DNA of 7,093 nucleotides from Nitriliruptoraceae bacterium (GTDB taxonomy: Bacteria > Actinomycetota > Nitriliruptoria > Nitriliruptorales > Nitriliruptoraceae): NCBI GenBank assembly GCA_007118045.1, contig SKTG01000168.1, forward strand, positions 1-7,093, written 5' to 3'. The position numbers and the translations under genes are program-made. Each line of letters opens with the position of its first letter. Within the stretch, counting starts at the first letter, position 1. Under the pieces are notes generated by a model. The model saw only the letters and a program-made list of their open reading frames with translations. It was not told the DNA's origin and did no database searches. Shown piece after piece: positions 1 through 5,904 of the stretch.

Positions 1-345
1 CTCGAGGCCCGAGAGCTCGGCGATCTCGTCCACGGCGGCGTGCAGGTCCTCGCGCGTTCCGGCGGGCCAGCCTTCCTCGGCCAGGACCAGCTCGACCGGC
101 TCGCACGGGTCCCAGGCGACGGGCGCGCCGTCGTCGTTGCGCTCCCAGACGGTGTAGCCCTCGGACGAGGCCGCGGTGGGGCCGGTGGCGCCCTGGGGCG
201 GTTCCTCCGATGCTGGGGCGAAGGGCCCGACGCCGAGCCACGACCCGAGGAGCCCGAGGCCGACGAGTCCCACCAGGAGCAGGCTGGCGGTGACGGCCAT
301 CGCGACGAAGACCCAACGCGGCGTGCTCGCGTCGTGCTCCTCCAT
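1..345 (-). CDS. Membrane-anchored matrixin-like metalloprotease, N-terminal part (runs off the left edge)
   Basis: This open frame runs from an ATG at 345 leftward to the window edge without a stop, giving 115 residues. Residues 1-11 are a short, mostly polar N-terminus, and 12-35 form one hydrophobic segment (signal anchor or uncleaved signal peptide). Residues 41-62 are a Pro/Ala/Glu/Gly linker. From about 66 the sequence (VWERNDDGAPVAWDPCEPV, then a helix-forming stretch ending DEIAELSGL) resembles the start of actinobacterial matrixin-family zinc protease domains, where a W-D-P-C motif precedes the first strand and a helix. The HExxH zinc site would lie outside the window, so activity cannot be verified. 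GGGGAGG lies only two bases before the ATG, a tight spacing. No in-frame ATG or GTG was found in the upstream stretch I read, but the ATG at 300 is a weaker alternative that would truncate the anchor. It is divergent from the hydrolase at 494. The ORF is certain; the family call is recognition by eye. Confidence 0.66.
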   Translation of the reverse strand, partial: MEEHDASTPRWVFVAMAVTASLLLVGLVGLGLLGSWLGVGPFAPASEEPPQGATGPTAASSEGYTVWERNDDGAPVAWDPCEPVELVLAEEGWPAGTREDLHAAVDEIAELSGLE

Positions 346-381
346 CGCCTCCCCGGGCGTCGTTCGGGTGGGGACCGTACC

Positions 382-421
382 GGGGTCCGGGAGGGGGCCG
401 GGAGGGGGCCGGGCGGTAGGG
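382..421 (+). other. Cluster of seven G-tracts (potential G-quadruplex) in the divergent promoter region
   Basis: The 148-base gap between the divergent protease and hydrolase genes (346-493) holds seven runs of three or more G on the plus strand. They lie at 382-385, 389-391, 393-397, 400-402, 404-408, 411-413 and 419-421, separated by one to five bases. Within it the 11-mer GGGAGGGGGCC is repeated perfectly in tandem (389-399 and 400-410). This fits the usual G-quadruplex consensus of four G-runs with short loops. The G-rich strand is non-template for the hydrolase and template for the protease. Whether it folds in the cell is unknown; in a genome this GC-rich, G-runs also arise by chance. 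Confidence 0.5.
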
Positions 422-422
422 T
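417..422 (+). promoter_or_regulatory. Candidate -10 element (TAGGGT) for the alpha/beta hydrolase
   Basis: TAGGGT matches the actinobacterial TAnnnT -10 pattern and would give a 5' leader of about 65 bases before the ATG at 494. No TTGAC-like -35 is visible; the upstream bases are the G-tract cluster. On the opposite strand TACGGT (374-379) could serve the protease gene, leaving a leader of about 20 bases. Both matches are short and could be chance. Confidence 0.22.
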
Positions 423-493
423 CGGCTCCGTCGTGCCGCCCGGTTCCCCGGGCCGAGGAGGGGCCGAGGTCGGGTCCAGGAAGGGTCCGAGGG

Positions 494-1429
494 ATGCGTG
501 CTGGCGGCGGGCCCGTCCACGTCCCGGTCGGCGGGGCCGAGGTGCCCGTGCTGGAGGTGGGCGACCCGGCGGGGCCGACCGTCGTGCTCCTGCCGGGGCT
601 CACCGACGGGTTGGGTCCCGTCACCGAGCCGGCCACCCGCCGGGCGCTGGTCCACCGGACGGTGCCGCTGCCCCGGCACCGGGGGCTGGTGCTCTCGCAC
701 CGCGTCGATGCGACCGATGCGAGGAGGGGTGAGGCTCCGAGCGGGCCGAGCCGGCGGGCTCCGAGCGGGCCGAGCCGGCAAGCTCCGAGCGGCCCCCTGA
801 CGACCGAACGGTTGGCCGCCGACGCCGCGGCGGCGCTGGAGCAGGTGCTCGACGGGCCCGCGGTGCTGGTCGGTCACTCCATGGGCGGCATGGTCGCGCA
901 GCACCTGGCGGCGGGCTGGCCCCACCTCGTCGCCGGCCTCGTGCTCTCCGCCGCCCCGACCCACGCGGACGAGGACGTCCGCGGGGTGCTGGAGCGGTGG
1001 GCCGCGCTGCTCGACGCCGGCGACCACCTCGGCTTCGCTCACGACGCGGCGAGCACCTCGATGACGGGTCGGCACCGCGAGGAGCAGCTCGCCGAGCTCG
1101 TCACGGAGCCCCCGTCACCGCCCCGGCGGGCGCTGGTCGACCGCCACCTCGCCCTCTCCGCGGCCGCCTGTCGGCACGACGCGAGAGAGCGGTTGCCGGA
1201 CGTGCGTGTGCCCACCCTCGTGCTCGCCGGCGAGCACGACCGGGTGGTGCCGGCCACCCACGCGGTCGCGCTCGCCGCGGCGGTCCCCGGTGCGCGGCTC
1301 ACCGTCCTCCCCGGGGTCGGACACGCCTTCCACGAGGAGGCCCGTGCGGCGGTCAGAGCCGAGGTGGTGCCGTTCATCGAACGGTTCGCGCCGAGCGGTC
1401 GGGGGCGTGGTGGGCAGGAGCTCGGGTGA
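494..1429 (+). CDS. Alpha/beta-fold hydrolase (substrate unknown)
   Basis: A 311-residue serine hydrolase, probably cytoplasmic, with no signal peptide. Residues 28-40 (PTVVLLPGLTDGL) form the first core strand and oxyanion loop, with LPG in place of the commoner HG. GHSMGG at 127-132 is the nucleophile elbow with Ser129. GEHDRVVP holds the likely acid Asp249, and GVGHAF holds the likely base His277, so the triad appears complete. Residues 81-101 carry a low-complexity Pro/Ser/Arg/Gly insertion from a DNA tandem repeat, just before the helix leading to the elbow. The frame stays open back to position 176, but that part overlaps the opposite-strand protease gene, and the recognisable fold only starts near 494, so I chose the ATG at 494; a GGAAGG lies about 8 bases upstream. 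The gene ends 21 bases before the dehydrogenase gene. Esterase, lipase-like or haloperoxidase-like activity are all possible; motifs alone do not decide. Confidence 0.85.
   Translation: MRAGGGPVHVPVGGAEVPVLEVGDPAGPTVVLLPGLTDGLGPVTEPATRRALVHRTVPLPRHRGLVLSHRVDATDARRGEAPSGPSRRAPSGPSRQAPSGPLTTERLAADAAAALEQVLDGPAVLVGHSMGGMVAQHLAAGWPHLVAGLVLSAAPTHADEDVRGVLERWAALLDAGDHLGFAHDAASTSMTGRHREEQLAELVTEPPSPPRRALVDRHLALSAAACRHDARERLPDVRVPTLVLAGEHDRVVPATHAVALAAAVPGARLTVLPGVGHAFHEEARAAVRAEVVPFIERFAPSGRGRGGQELG
734..792 (+). repeat. 24-bp tandem repeat, about 2.5 copies, inside the hydrolase gene
   Basis: Copy 1 is 734-757, copy 2 is 758-781, and a partial third copy is 782-792. The first two copies differ only in their last two bases (gg versus aa). 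They encode APSGPSRR, APSGPSRQ and then APSGP at residues 81-101. Since 24 is a multiple of three, copy number can change without breaking the frame. The insert lies between the strand following the oxyanion loop and the helix before the nucleophile elbow, a surface position in this fold. Confidence 0.9.
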
Positions 1430-1437
1430 CGTGCGTC

Positions 1438-1443
1438 TAGGCT
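1438..1443 (+). promoter_or_regulatory. Probable -10 element (TAGGCT) of a leaderless promoter for the short-chain dehydrogenase
   Basis: TAGGCT fits the TAnnnT consensus of actinobacterial housekeeping promoters. It ends seven bases before the A of the ATG at 1451, so transcription would start at or next to the start codon. No purine-rich Shine-Dalgarno sequence lies in the seven-base gap (CGCGCCC), as expected for a leaderless message. No convincing -35 is present. The promoter lies in the 21-base gap after the hydrolase stop, so the dehydrogenase could be expressed alone or by read-through. Confidence 0.55.
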
Positions 1444-1450
1444 CGCGCCC

Positions 1451-2176
1451 ATGGACACCCTGTTGATCGTCACCGGCGGCTCGAGCGGGCTCGGTCGAGC
1501 CCTGCTGGCCGCGGCGCCACCCGGCACCCACCGCATCGACGTGAGCCGGTCCGGTCCACCGGACGTGGCCGAGGGCCACATCGAGGCGGACCTCAGCGAC
1601 CCGGCGGCGTGGAGCCGGGTCGGCGACGTGCTCGAGGCCGTCGTCGGGGAACGCTCGTGGGAACGCATCACCTTCGTGCACTCGGCCGGGACCATCGCGC
1701 CGATCGGTTTCGCCGGTGAGGTCCCGGACGCGGACTACACCCGCAACGTGCTGCTCAACACCGCCTCCGGTCCGGTGCTCGGGCACCGCTTCCTGGCGGC
1801 GGTGCGCCGCCTCGACGCGCGGCGCGAGCTCGTGCTCGTCTCGTCCGGCGCGGCACGTTCCAGCTACCCGGGCTGGGCCACCTACGGCGCGGCCAAGGCC
1901 GCCGGCGACCAGTGGGTACGCACCGTGGGGGAGGAGCAGCGCCACCGGGGCGGGGTCCGCGTGCTCTCGGTCGCCCCCGGGGTCGTCGCCACGGACATGC
2001 AGGCCGCGATACGTGACACGACGGAGCACGACTTCCCCGCCGTCGAGCGGTTCCGACGGCTGCACGAGGACGGTCAGCTGGAGGACGCGGACGACGTCGC
2101 CCGTCGGTTCTGGGAGCTGCTCGAGGACGTCGAGGTGGAGACCGGGGAGGTCACCGACCTGCGCTCCCGACGGTGA
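1451..2176 (+). CDS. Short-chain dehydrogenase/reductase, sepiapterin/benzil reductase type
   Basis: A 241-residue NAD(P)-dependent oxidoreductase of the classical SDR family with a Rossmann fold. TGGSSGLG at 8-15 is the cofactor glycine motif; Ser32-Arg33 after the second strand favours NADPH over NADH. Asp47 is the adenine-contact position. HSAGT at 77-81 replaces the usual NNAG. The catalytic set Asn103, Ser132, Tyr145 (YGAAK) and Lys149 is complete, and PGVVATDM at 176-183 follows. The C-terminal section (TDMQAAIRDTTEHDFPAVE, then a GQLEDADDVA stretch) resembles sepiapterin reductase and bacterial benzil reductase (YueD-like) more than FabG. Those enzymes reduce one carbonyl of a dicarbonyl or pterin side chain; the true substrate here is unknown. 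The ATG is fixed by the glycine motif close behind it and by the leaderless promoter spacing. The racemase gene follows after 70 bases on the same strand. Confidence 0.88.
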   Translation: MDTLLIVTGGSSGLGRALLAAAPPGTHRIDVSRSGPPDVAEGHIEADLSDPAAWSRVGDVLEAVVGERSWERITFVHSAGTIAPIGFAGEVPDADYTRNVLLNTASGPVLGHRFLAAVRRLDARRELVLVSSGAARSSYPGWATYGAAKAAGDQWVRTVGEEQRHRGGVRVLSVAPGVVATDMQAAIRDTTEHDFPAVERFRRLHEDGQLEDADDVARRFWELLEDVEVETGEVTDLRSRR

Positions 2177-2205
2177 GTGCGGCCGGCCGCGAGCGACGTC
2201 CGGGT

Positions 2206-2222
2206 CGTGCCCGGCGGGCACG
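2206..2222 (+). other. Intercistronic hairpin between the dehydrogenase and racemase genes
   Basis: CGTGCCC at 2206-2212 pairs perfectly with GGGCACG at 2216-2222 across a 3-base loop (7 bp, extendable by one U-G pair). It lies 12 bases before the racemase Shine-Dalgarno sequence, and no T-run follows. A second self-complementary element, the 12-base palindrome GCGGCCGGCCGC, lies at 2179-2190 just after the dehydrogenase stop. Such structures can reduce read-through or protect an mRNA end. In a sequence this GC-rich a 7-bp stem may also be chance. Confidence 0.4.
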
Positions 2223-2234
2223 GGACCGGCGCAC

Positions 2235-2241
2235 GGGGAGG
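2235..2241 (+). promoter_or_regulatory. Ribosome binding site that decides the racemase start
   Basis: GGGGAGG is followed by five bases and then GTG at 2247. An alternative in-frame GTG at 2241 overlaps the site itself and would have no Shine-Dalgarno sequence at a workable distance, so 2247 is preferred. Confidence 0.7.
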
Positions 2242-2246
2242 TGTCC

Positions 2247-3389
2247 GTGGCGGGGCCGCTGACGGGGACCCGCCTCGTCGAACTGGCCGCCATCGGACCC
2301 GCCCCGTACGGGGTGATGCTTCTGGCGGACCTCGGTGCCGACGTGATCCGTGTCGACCGGATGACGGGGGCCGACGGCGGGCAGACTCCTGAGGCGGCCA
2401 TGGTCGGTGTGTCCCGGAACCGGCGATCGGTCGCGGTGGACCTCAAGCGGCCCGACGGCGTCGAGGTGGTGCGCACGTTGGCGCGTGACGCGGACGTGTT
2501 CGTGGAGGGGTTCCGCCCGGGCGTCGCCGAGCGGCTCGGGCTGGGCCCCGACGTGCTGCGCGGCGACCGCCCCTCGCTCGTCTACGCCCGGATGACGGGC
2601 TGGGGTCAGGACGGGCCGCTGGCCGCGCGGGCCGGTCACGACCTCGACTACGCGGCCCTGGTCGGTGCGCTGCACACGATCGGCCGGGCGGGGGAGCCGC
2701 CGCCACCGCCGGTCAACTACCTCGCGGATCTCGGGGGTGGTGGGACCTTCCTCGCCATCGGCGTGCTCGCGGCGTTGCTGGAACGGGCCAGCTCGGGGCA
2801 GGGTCAGGTCGTGGACGCGGCGATGATCGACGGGACGGCCTCGATGACCGCCTTCCTGCGGGGGCTGCTGGCCACCGGCGCCTGGTCCACCGAGCGGGGC
2901 ACCAACCTGCTCGACGGCGGCGCCCCGTTCTACGAGACCTACCGCTGCGCCGACGGTCGCTACGTGGCCGTGGGCGCGCTGGAGCCGGCGTTCTACGCCG
3001 AGCTCTGCCTCGGGCTCGGCCTCGACCCGGAGCGGTGGCCGCAGCACGACCGTGCGGCGTGGCCGCAGCTGCGTCGCGAGTTCACCGATCGCTTCGCGAC
3101 CCGGACGCGGGACGAGTGGGCCGAGCGGTTCGAGGGGACGGATGCCTGCGTCGCGCCCGTGCTCGACCTGGAGGAGGCGCCCGGGCACCCGCACCACGTG
3201 GCCCGTGGGACCTTCGAGCGCAGCGCCGGGACGGATCAGCCAGCGCCGGCGCCGCGCTTCTCCCGCACCCCGGGGGCCGTCGACCGGCCACCGGCGGCCG
3301 CGGGCGAACACACCGACGAGGTGCTCACCGACGCGGGCTACGACCCCTCGGCGATCGCGCGGCTCCGGTCGTCCGGGGCCGTCGGCTGA
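2247..3389 (+). CDS. Alpha-methylacyl-CoA racemase (CaiB/BaiF CoA-transferase fold)
   Basis: A 380-residue cytoplasmic enzyme that interconverts (2R)- and (2S)-2-methylacyl-CoA thioesters, so that branched fatty acids or sterol side chains can enter beta-oxidation, which accepts only the S form. The N-terminus (GTRLVELAAIGPAPYGVMLLA, then DLGADVIRVDR) is the CoA-binding Rossmann-like part of this fold. Family landmarks include NRRSVAVDLK near 58, VEGFRPGV near 86, VDAAMIDG near 189 and GALEPAFY at 243-250. Compared with Mycobacterium tuberculosis MCR (Arg91, His126, Asp156, Glu241), the equivalents here are Arg90, His131, Asp161 and Glu246. The His-Asp and Asp-Glu spacings (30 and 85) are identical. 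The GALEP glutamate separates racemases from the CoA-transferases of the same fold, which use a single Asp. The open frame extends upstream to 1716, but that part lies over the dehydrogenase gene. It converges with the penicillin-binding protein gene. Confidence 0.93.
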   Translation: MAGPLTGTRLVELAAIGPAPYGVMLLADLGADVIRVDRMTGADGGQTPEAAMVGVSRNRRSVAVDLKRPDGVEVVRTLARDADVFVEGFRPGVAERLGLGPDVLRGDRPSLVYARMTGWGQDGPLAARAGHDLDYAALVGALHTIGRAGEPPPPPVNYLADLGGGGTFLAIGVLAALLERASSGQGQVVDAAMIDGTASMTAFLRGLLATGAWSTERGTNLLDGGAPFYETYRCADGRYVAVGALEPAFYAELCLGLGLDPERWPQHDRAAWPQLRREFTDRFATRTRDEWAERFEGTDACVAPVLDLEEAPGHPHHVARGTFERSAGTDQPAPAPRFSRTPGAVDRPPAAAGEHTDEVLTDAGYDPSAIARLRSSGAVG

Positions 3390-3396
3390 GCGCGCG

Positions 3397-3418
3397 GGCG
3401 GCCGGGGCGATGGCCGCC
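3397..3418. terminator. Possible bidirectional terminator hairpin between convergent genes
   Basis: GGCGGCC at 3397-3403 pairs with GGCCGCC at 3412-3418 across an 8-base loop, inside the 31-base gap between the racemase stop (3389) and the penicillin-binding protein stop (3421). The position suits termination of both transcripts. There is no T-run on either side, so it is not a classical intrinsic terminator. Confidence 0.4.
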
Positions 3419-3420
3419 GC

Positions 3421-5862
3421 TCAGGTTCCGCTCGCCGTCCGCAGATAGGCCGACGCCTGGCCGTCGGGCGCGAGCGCCTGGTCGTCCTCGTCCTGGTCGT
3501 CCTCGTCCTGGTCCTCGTCCGGGTCCTCGTGCCCGTCGTCGGGTTCCTCGGGCTCCGCGGGCTCGTCCGGTTCGTCCGGTTCCTCCGGCTCGTCGGGTTC
3601 CTCGGGCTCGTCGGGTTCCTCGGGCTCCTCCGGCTCCTCCGGCTCCTCCTCGGGCGGGCCGAGCATCTCCACGCACGGACGGCCCTGGAAGTCCCGGGGC
3701 TCGTCGAGCACCTCCGGGGTACGTCCGAACTCGTCCTCGCCGGCGGGTGGCTCGGCGAACTCGAACCCGGCCGGGCACTCCTCCAGCGTGGGCTTGATCT
3801 CCACGCACGGTCGGTCGTCCTCGTCGGTGATGTCCACCAGCACGTCGGGGAAGAAGCCGTCCTCGTCCGCCTCCTCCGGCGGCTCGGCGAACTCGTAGCC
3901 CTCCGGACAGTCCGTGTCGGCCTCGCCGTTGAGCAGCTCGAGGTCGAGGGACGGAGCCACGAACTCCTCGACGTCCATCCCCTCGACGGCGCGGGTCATG
4001 TAGTCGCGCCACACCGGCGCTGCGAGGCCGCCACCCGTGGGTTCGTCGCCCTCGATAGGGGTGTTGTCGAGGTTGCCGAGCCACACGGACGTCGACAGTT
4101 GCGGGACGTACCCCGCGAACCAGACGTCGCGACCGGCGTTGGTGGTCCCGGTCTTGCCGGCGACCGGCCGGTCGTCGAGGGCGGCCGCGGTACCCGAGCC
4201 GGCCGTGACGACCTCGGTGAGCACGTCGGTCACCGTGCGCGCCACCTCGACGTCCACGTCCTGGCCCTCGCGCGCCTCGGGCTCGTAGACGAGGTTGCCG
4301 TCGGAGTCCTCGACGCGGCTGACGACCCGGGGGCGGATCGACATCCCCTCGGCCGCGTAGGTGGCGTAGGCGCTCGTGATCTCCAGAGGCGTGAACTCCG
4401 CGACCCCGAGCGTCAGCGTCGGCACGGTCGCCATCACGTCACCCGATCCGCGATCGGTGGCGAGCCGCTCGTGCGAGGCCGCGCGGGGCAGCCCCGCCGT
4501 GCGGGCGGCCTCGACGACGGCTTCGCGGCCGACCTCCTCCTGCATCTGCACGTACACGGTGTTCGTGGAGGAGGCGGTGGCCTGGCGGACGGTCTGCTCA
4601 CCGAAGCTGGATCCAGCGAAGTTGCTTATCGGGTCCTCCACGTCGTCGAGCTCGAGCTCCGCTGGCGCGGGGAACGTGGACTCCGGTGACCAGCCGGCTT
4701 CGACGAAGGCCTGCAACGTGAACGGCTTGAACGTCGACCCCGGTTGTCGCAGAGCTCGAACGGCGGTGTTGAAGGGCTGGTCGTCGACGTCCGGTCCGCC
4801 GACGACGGCGCGGACCGCTCCCGTCTCCGGGTCGACGGACACGATGGCGCCGGTGTCGGTCGGCCCCTCGTCGACCGCGTCCGTGAGCGTCTCCTGGGCG
4901 GCGAGCTGGAGGGACTGGTCGAGCTCGGTGAAGATGCGCAGGCCCCGGAAGACCTCCCCCTGGGCGAACTCCGGGAGGTCGCCGAGCTCCCGGCGTACCG
5001 CGTCGAGGTAGTACGCGTTGGCACCCTGGTCGATCACGGCACGGTCGTCGACCTCGGGCAGGCCCTCGTCGACGAGCTCGTCGTGCTCCGCCGTGGTCAA
5101 CCGCTCCATCTCGAGCATGCCACCGAGCGCGAAGCGACGGCGCTCGTCGGCCCGGGTGGGGTTGTCACCCGGGTCGAAAGCCTCCGGGGCCGCGATGATC
5201 CCGGCGAGCGTGGCCGCCTGGTTGACGTCGAGGTCGGCGGCCTCCACGCCGAAGTAGGTGCGTGCCGCGGCCTCGACCCCGTAGCTGCCCCGCCCCCAGT
5301 AGATCGTGTTGAGGTAGTTCTCGAGGATCTCGTCCTTCCCGAACTCCTGCTCCATCTTGATCGCGAGTGCGGCCTCCTCCACCTTCCGCGTGTAGGTCTG
5401 GTCGGGGGTCAGCGCCGCGTTCTTGATGTACTGCTGGGTGATCGTCGAGCCGCCCTGCTGCACCTCGCCGGCCCTGACGTTGGTGAACACCGCCCGGGCG
5501 ACGCCGCGCGCCGAGATGCCGTGGTGGTCGTAGAACCCGCGGTCCTCGGCGCCGAGCACCGCGGCCGGGACGTGATCCGGCAGGCTGCCGAGCGGCACGT
5601 CCTCGCGGGCGACGTCCCCGAGCAGGCCCCCGACCTCGTCGTCGTCGCGGTCGAGCACCACCGAGGAGGTCGTCACCAGGTCGTCCGGGAGCGGGACCGA
5701 CGAGAACACGAAGTAGAAGCCGAGCAGGCCCGCCGCCGCGAGCAGCACGACCGGCACGACCAGCAGCCCGAGCAACCACCGGCGCCACCGGCGTCGCTTC
5801 GGTGCGGGCCCCCGACCCTCGTTGCGTGGCGCGCTGCGCCGACGTGCCGAACGGTCGGACAT
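3421..5862 (-). CDS. ponA: Bifunctional class A penicillin-binding protein (transglycosylase/transpeptidase) with an unusual C-terminal extension
   Basis: An 813-residue peptidoglycan synthase that polymerises lipid II into glycan strands and cross-links the stem peptides outside the membrane. Residues 1-29 are a basic cytoplasmic tail, and about 30-53 are the single membrane anchor. The GT51 glycosyltransferase domain follows: EDRGFYDHHG at 106-115 with catalytic Glu106, GGSTITQQ at 137-144, RKVEE at 159-163 and KDEILENYLN at 176-185. The transpeptidase carries all three penicillin-binding motifs: STFK (Ser376, Lys379), SxN (Ser432-Asn434) and KTGT at 570-573. The enzyme domain ends near 640. 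After it come two 44-residue cysteine repeats (652-739), an acidic Glu/Asp/Pro tail to about 795, and the terminus ALAPDGQASAYLRTASGT. Neither a PASTA nor a fibronectin-type domain is evident. GGGGAG lies four bases before the ATG. The dehydrogenase gene upstream is 143 bases away, so separate expression is likely. The class call is certain; the symbol is the generic one. Confidence 0.96.
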   Translation of the reverse strand: MSDRSARRRSAPRNEGRGPAPKRRRWRRWLLGLLVVPVVLLAAAGLLGFYFVFSSVPLPDDLVTTSSVVLDRDDDEVGGLLGDVAREDVPLGSLPDHVPAAVLGAEDRGFYDHHGISARGVARAVFTNVRAGEVQQGGSTITQQYIKNAALTPDQTYTRKVEEAALAIKMEQEFGKDEILENYLNTIYWGRGSYGVEAAARTYFGVEAADLDVNQAATLAGIIAAPEAFDPGDNPTRADERRRFALGGMLEMERLTTAEHDELVDEGLPEVDDRAVIDQGANAYYLDAVRRELGDLPEFAQGEVFRGLRIFTELDQSLQLAAQETLTDAVDEGPTDTGAIVSVDPETGAVRAVVGGPDVDDQPFNTAVRALRQPGSTFKPFTLQAFVEAGWSPESTFPAPAELELDDVEDPISNFAGSSFGEQTVRQATASSTNTVYVQMQEEVGREAVVEAARTAGLPRAASHERLATDRGSGDVMATVPTLTLGVAEFTPLEITSAYATYAAEGMSIRPRVVSRVEDSDGNLVYEPEAREGQDVDVEVARTVTDVLTEVVTAGSGTAAALDDRPVAGKTGTTNAGRDVWFAGYVPQLSTSVWLGNLDNTPIEGDEPTGGGLAAPVWRDYMTRAVEGMDVEEFVAPSLDLELLNGEADTDCPEGYEFAEPPEEADEDGFFPDVLVDITDEDDRPCVEIKPTLEECPAGFEFAEPPAGEDEFGRTPEVLDEPRDFQGRPCVEMLGPPEEEPEEPEEPEEPDEPEEPDEPEEPDEPDEPAEPEEPDDGHEDPDEDQDEDDQDEDDQALAPDGQASAYLRTASGT
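3478..3657 (-). repeat. Imperfect 9-bp repeat tract encoding an acidic Glu/Asp/Pro tail
   Basis: The coding strand repeats GAG/GAC, GAG, CC(G/C) units that translate as runs of EEP and DEP (penicillin-binding protein residues about 736-772). These pass into a Pro-poor Asp/Glu/Gln stretch with two DQDED units (about 776-795). The tract contains no Lys or Arg and a single His. The 9-bp period keeps the frame if units are gained or lost, so length variation between strains is expected. Confidence 0.85.
3646..3909 (-). repeat. Two tandem 132-bp units encoding a cysteine-paired 44-residue repeat
   Basis: Unit 1 (residues 652-695, bases 3778-3909) and unit 2 (residues 696-739, bases 3646-3777) align without gaps with 23 of 44 residues identical. 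Each begins CP-x-G-aromatic-EFAEPP and contains RPCVE near its end. The two cysteines are 34 residues apart in both. These four are the only cysteines in the 813-residue protein. The units lie after the transpeptidase domain, outside the membrane, where disulfides are possible. I do not recognise the domain. Confidence 0.88.
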
Positions 5863-5904
5863 CCTGCTCCCCAGGTGGAGGCGGCGGTGTCGCGCCGTCG
5901 AGCG

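Noticed and set aside
176..493. Upstream extension of the hydrolase frame to an ATG at 176
   Set aside because: It overlaps the divergent protease gene, reads through the G-tract region as low-complexity Gly/Arg/Pro, and adds nothing resembling the hydrolase fold.
1716..2246. Upstream extension of the racemase frame to an ATG at 1716
   Set aside because: This part overlaps the dehydrogenase gene in another frame. The racemase homology begins right after the GTG at 2247, which has a good ribosome binding site.
1115..2476. A 453-codon minus-strand open frame opposite the hydrolase, dehydrogenase and racemase genes
   Set aside because: It lies across three supported genes and their gaps, and its product is a compositional Arg/Pro/Gly/Val sequence without motifs.
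2151..3311. A 386-codon minus-strand open frame opposite the racemase gene
   Set aside because: It is a shadow of the racemase, whose active-site residues match the family exactly; it has no domain of its own.
3478..3657. Repeat tract considered as a CRISPR or other noncoding repeat array
   Set aside because: The units are 9 bp with no spacers, and they translate in frame as part of the penicillin-binding protein.
3052..4689. A 545-codon plus-strand open frame spanning the racemase end and the penicillin-binding protein gene
   Set aside because: Its Leu/Val/Arg-rich product is the antisense reading of the acidic repeat tract; it overlaps two well-supported genes and matches no family.
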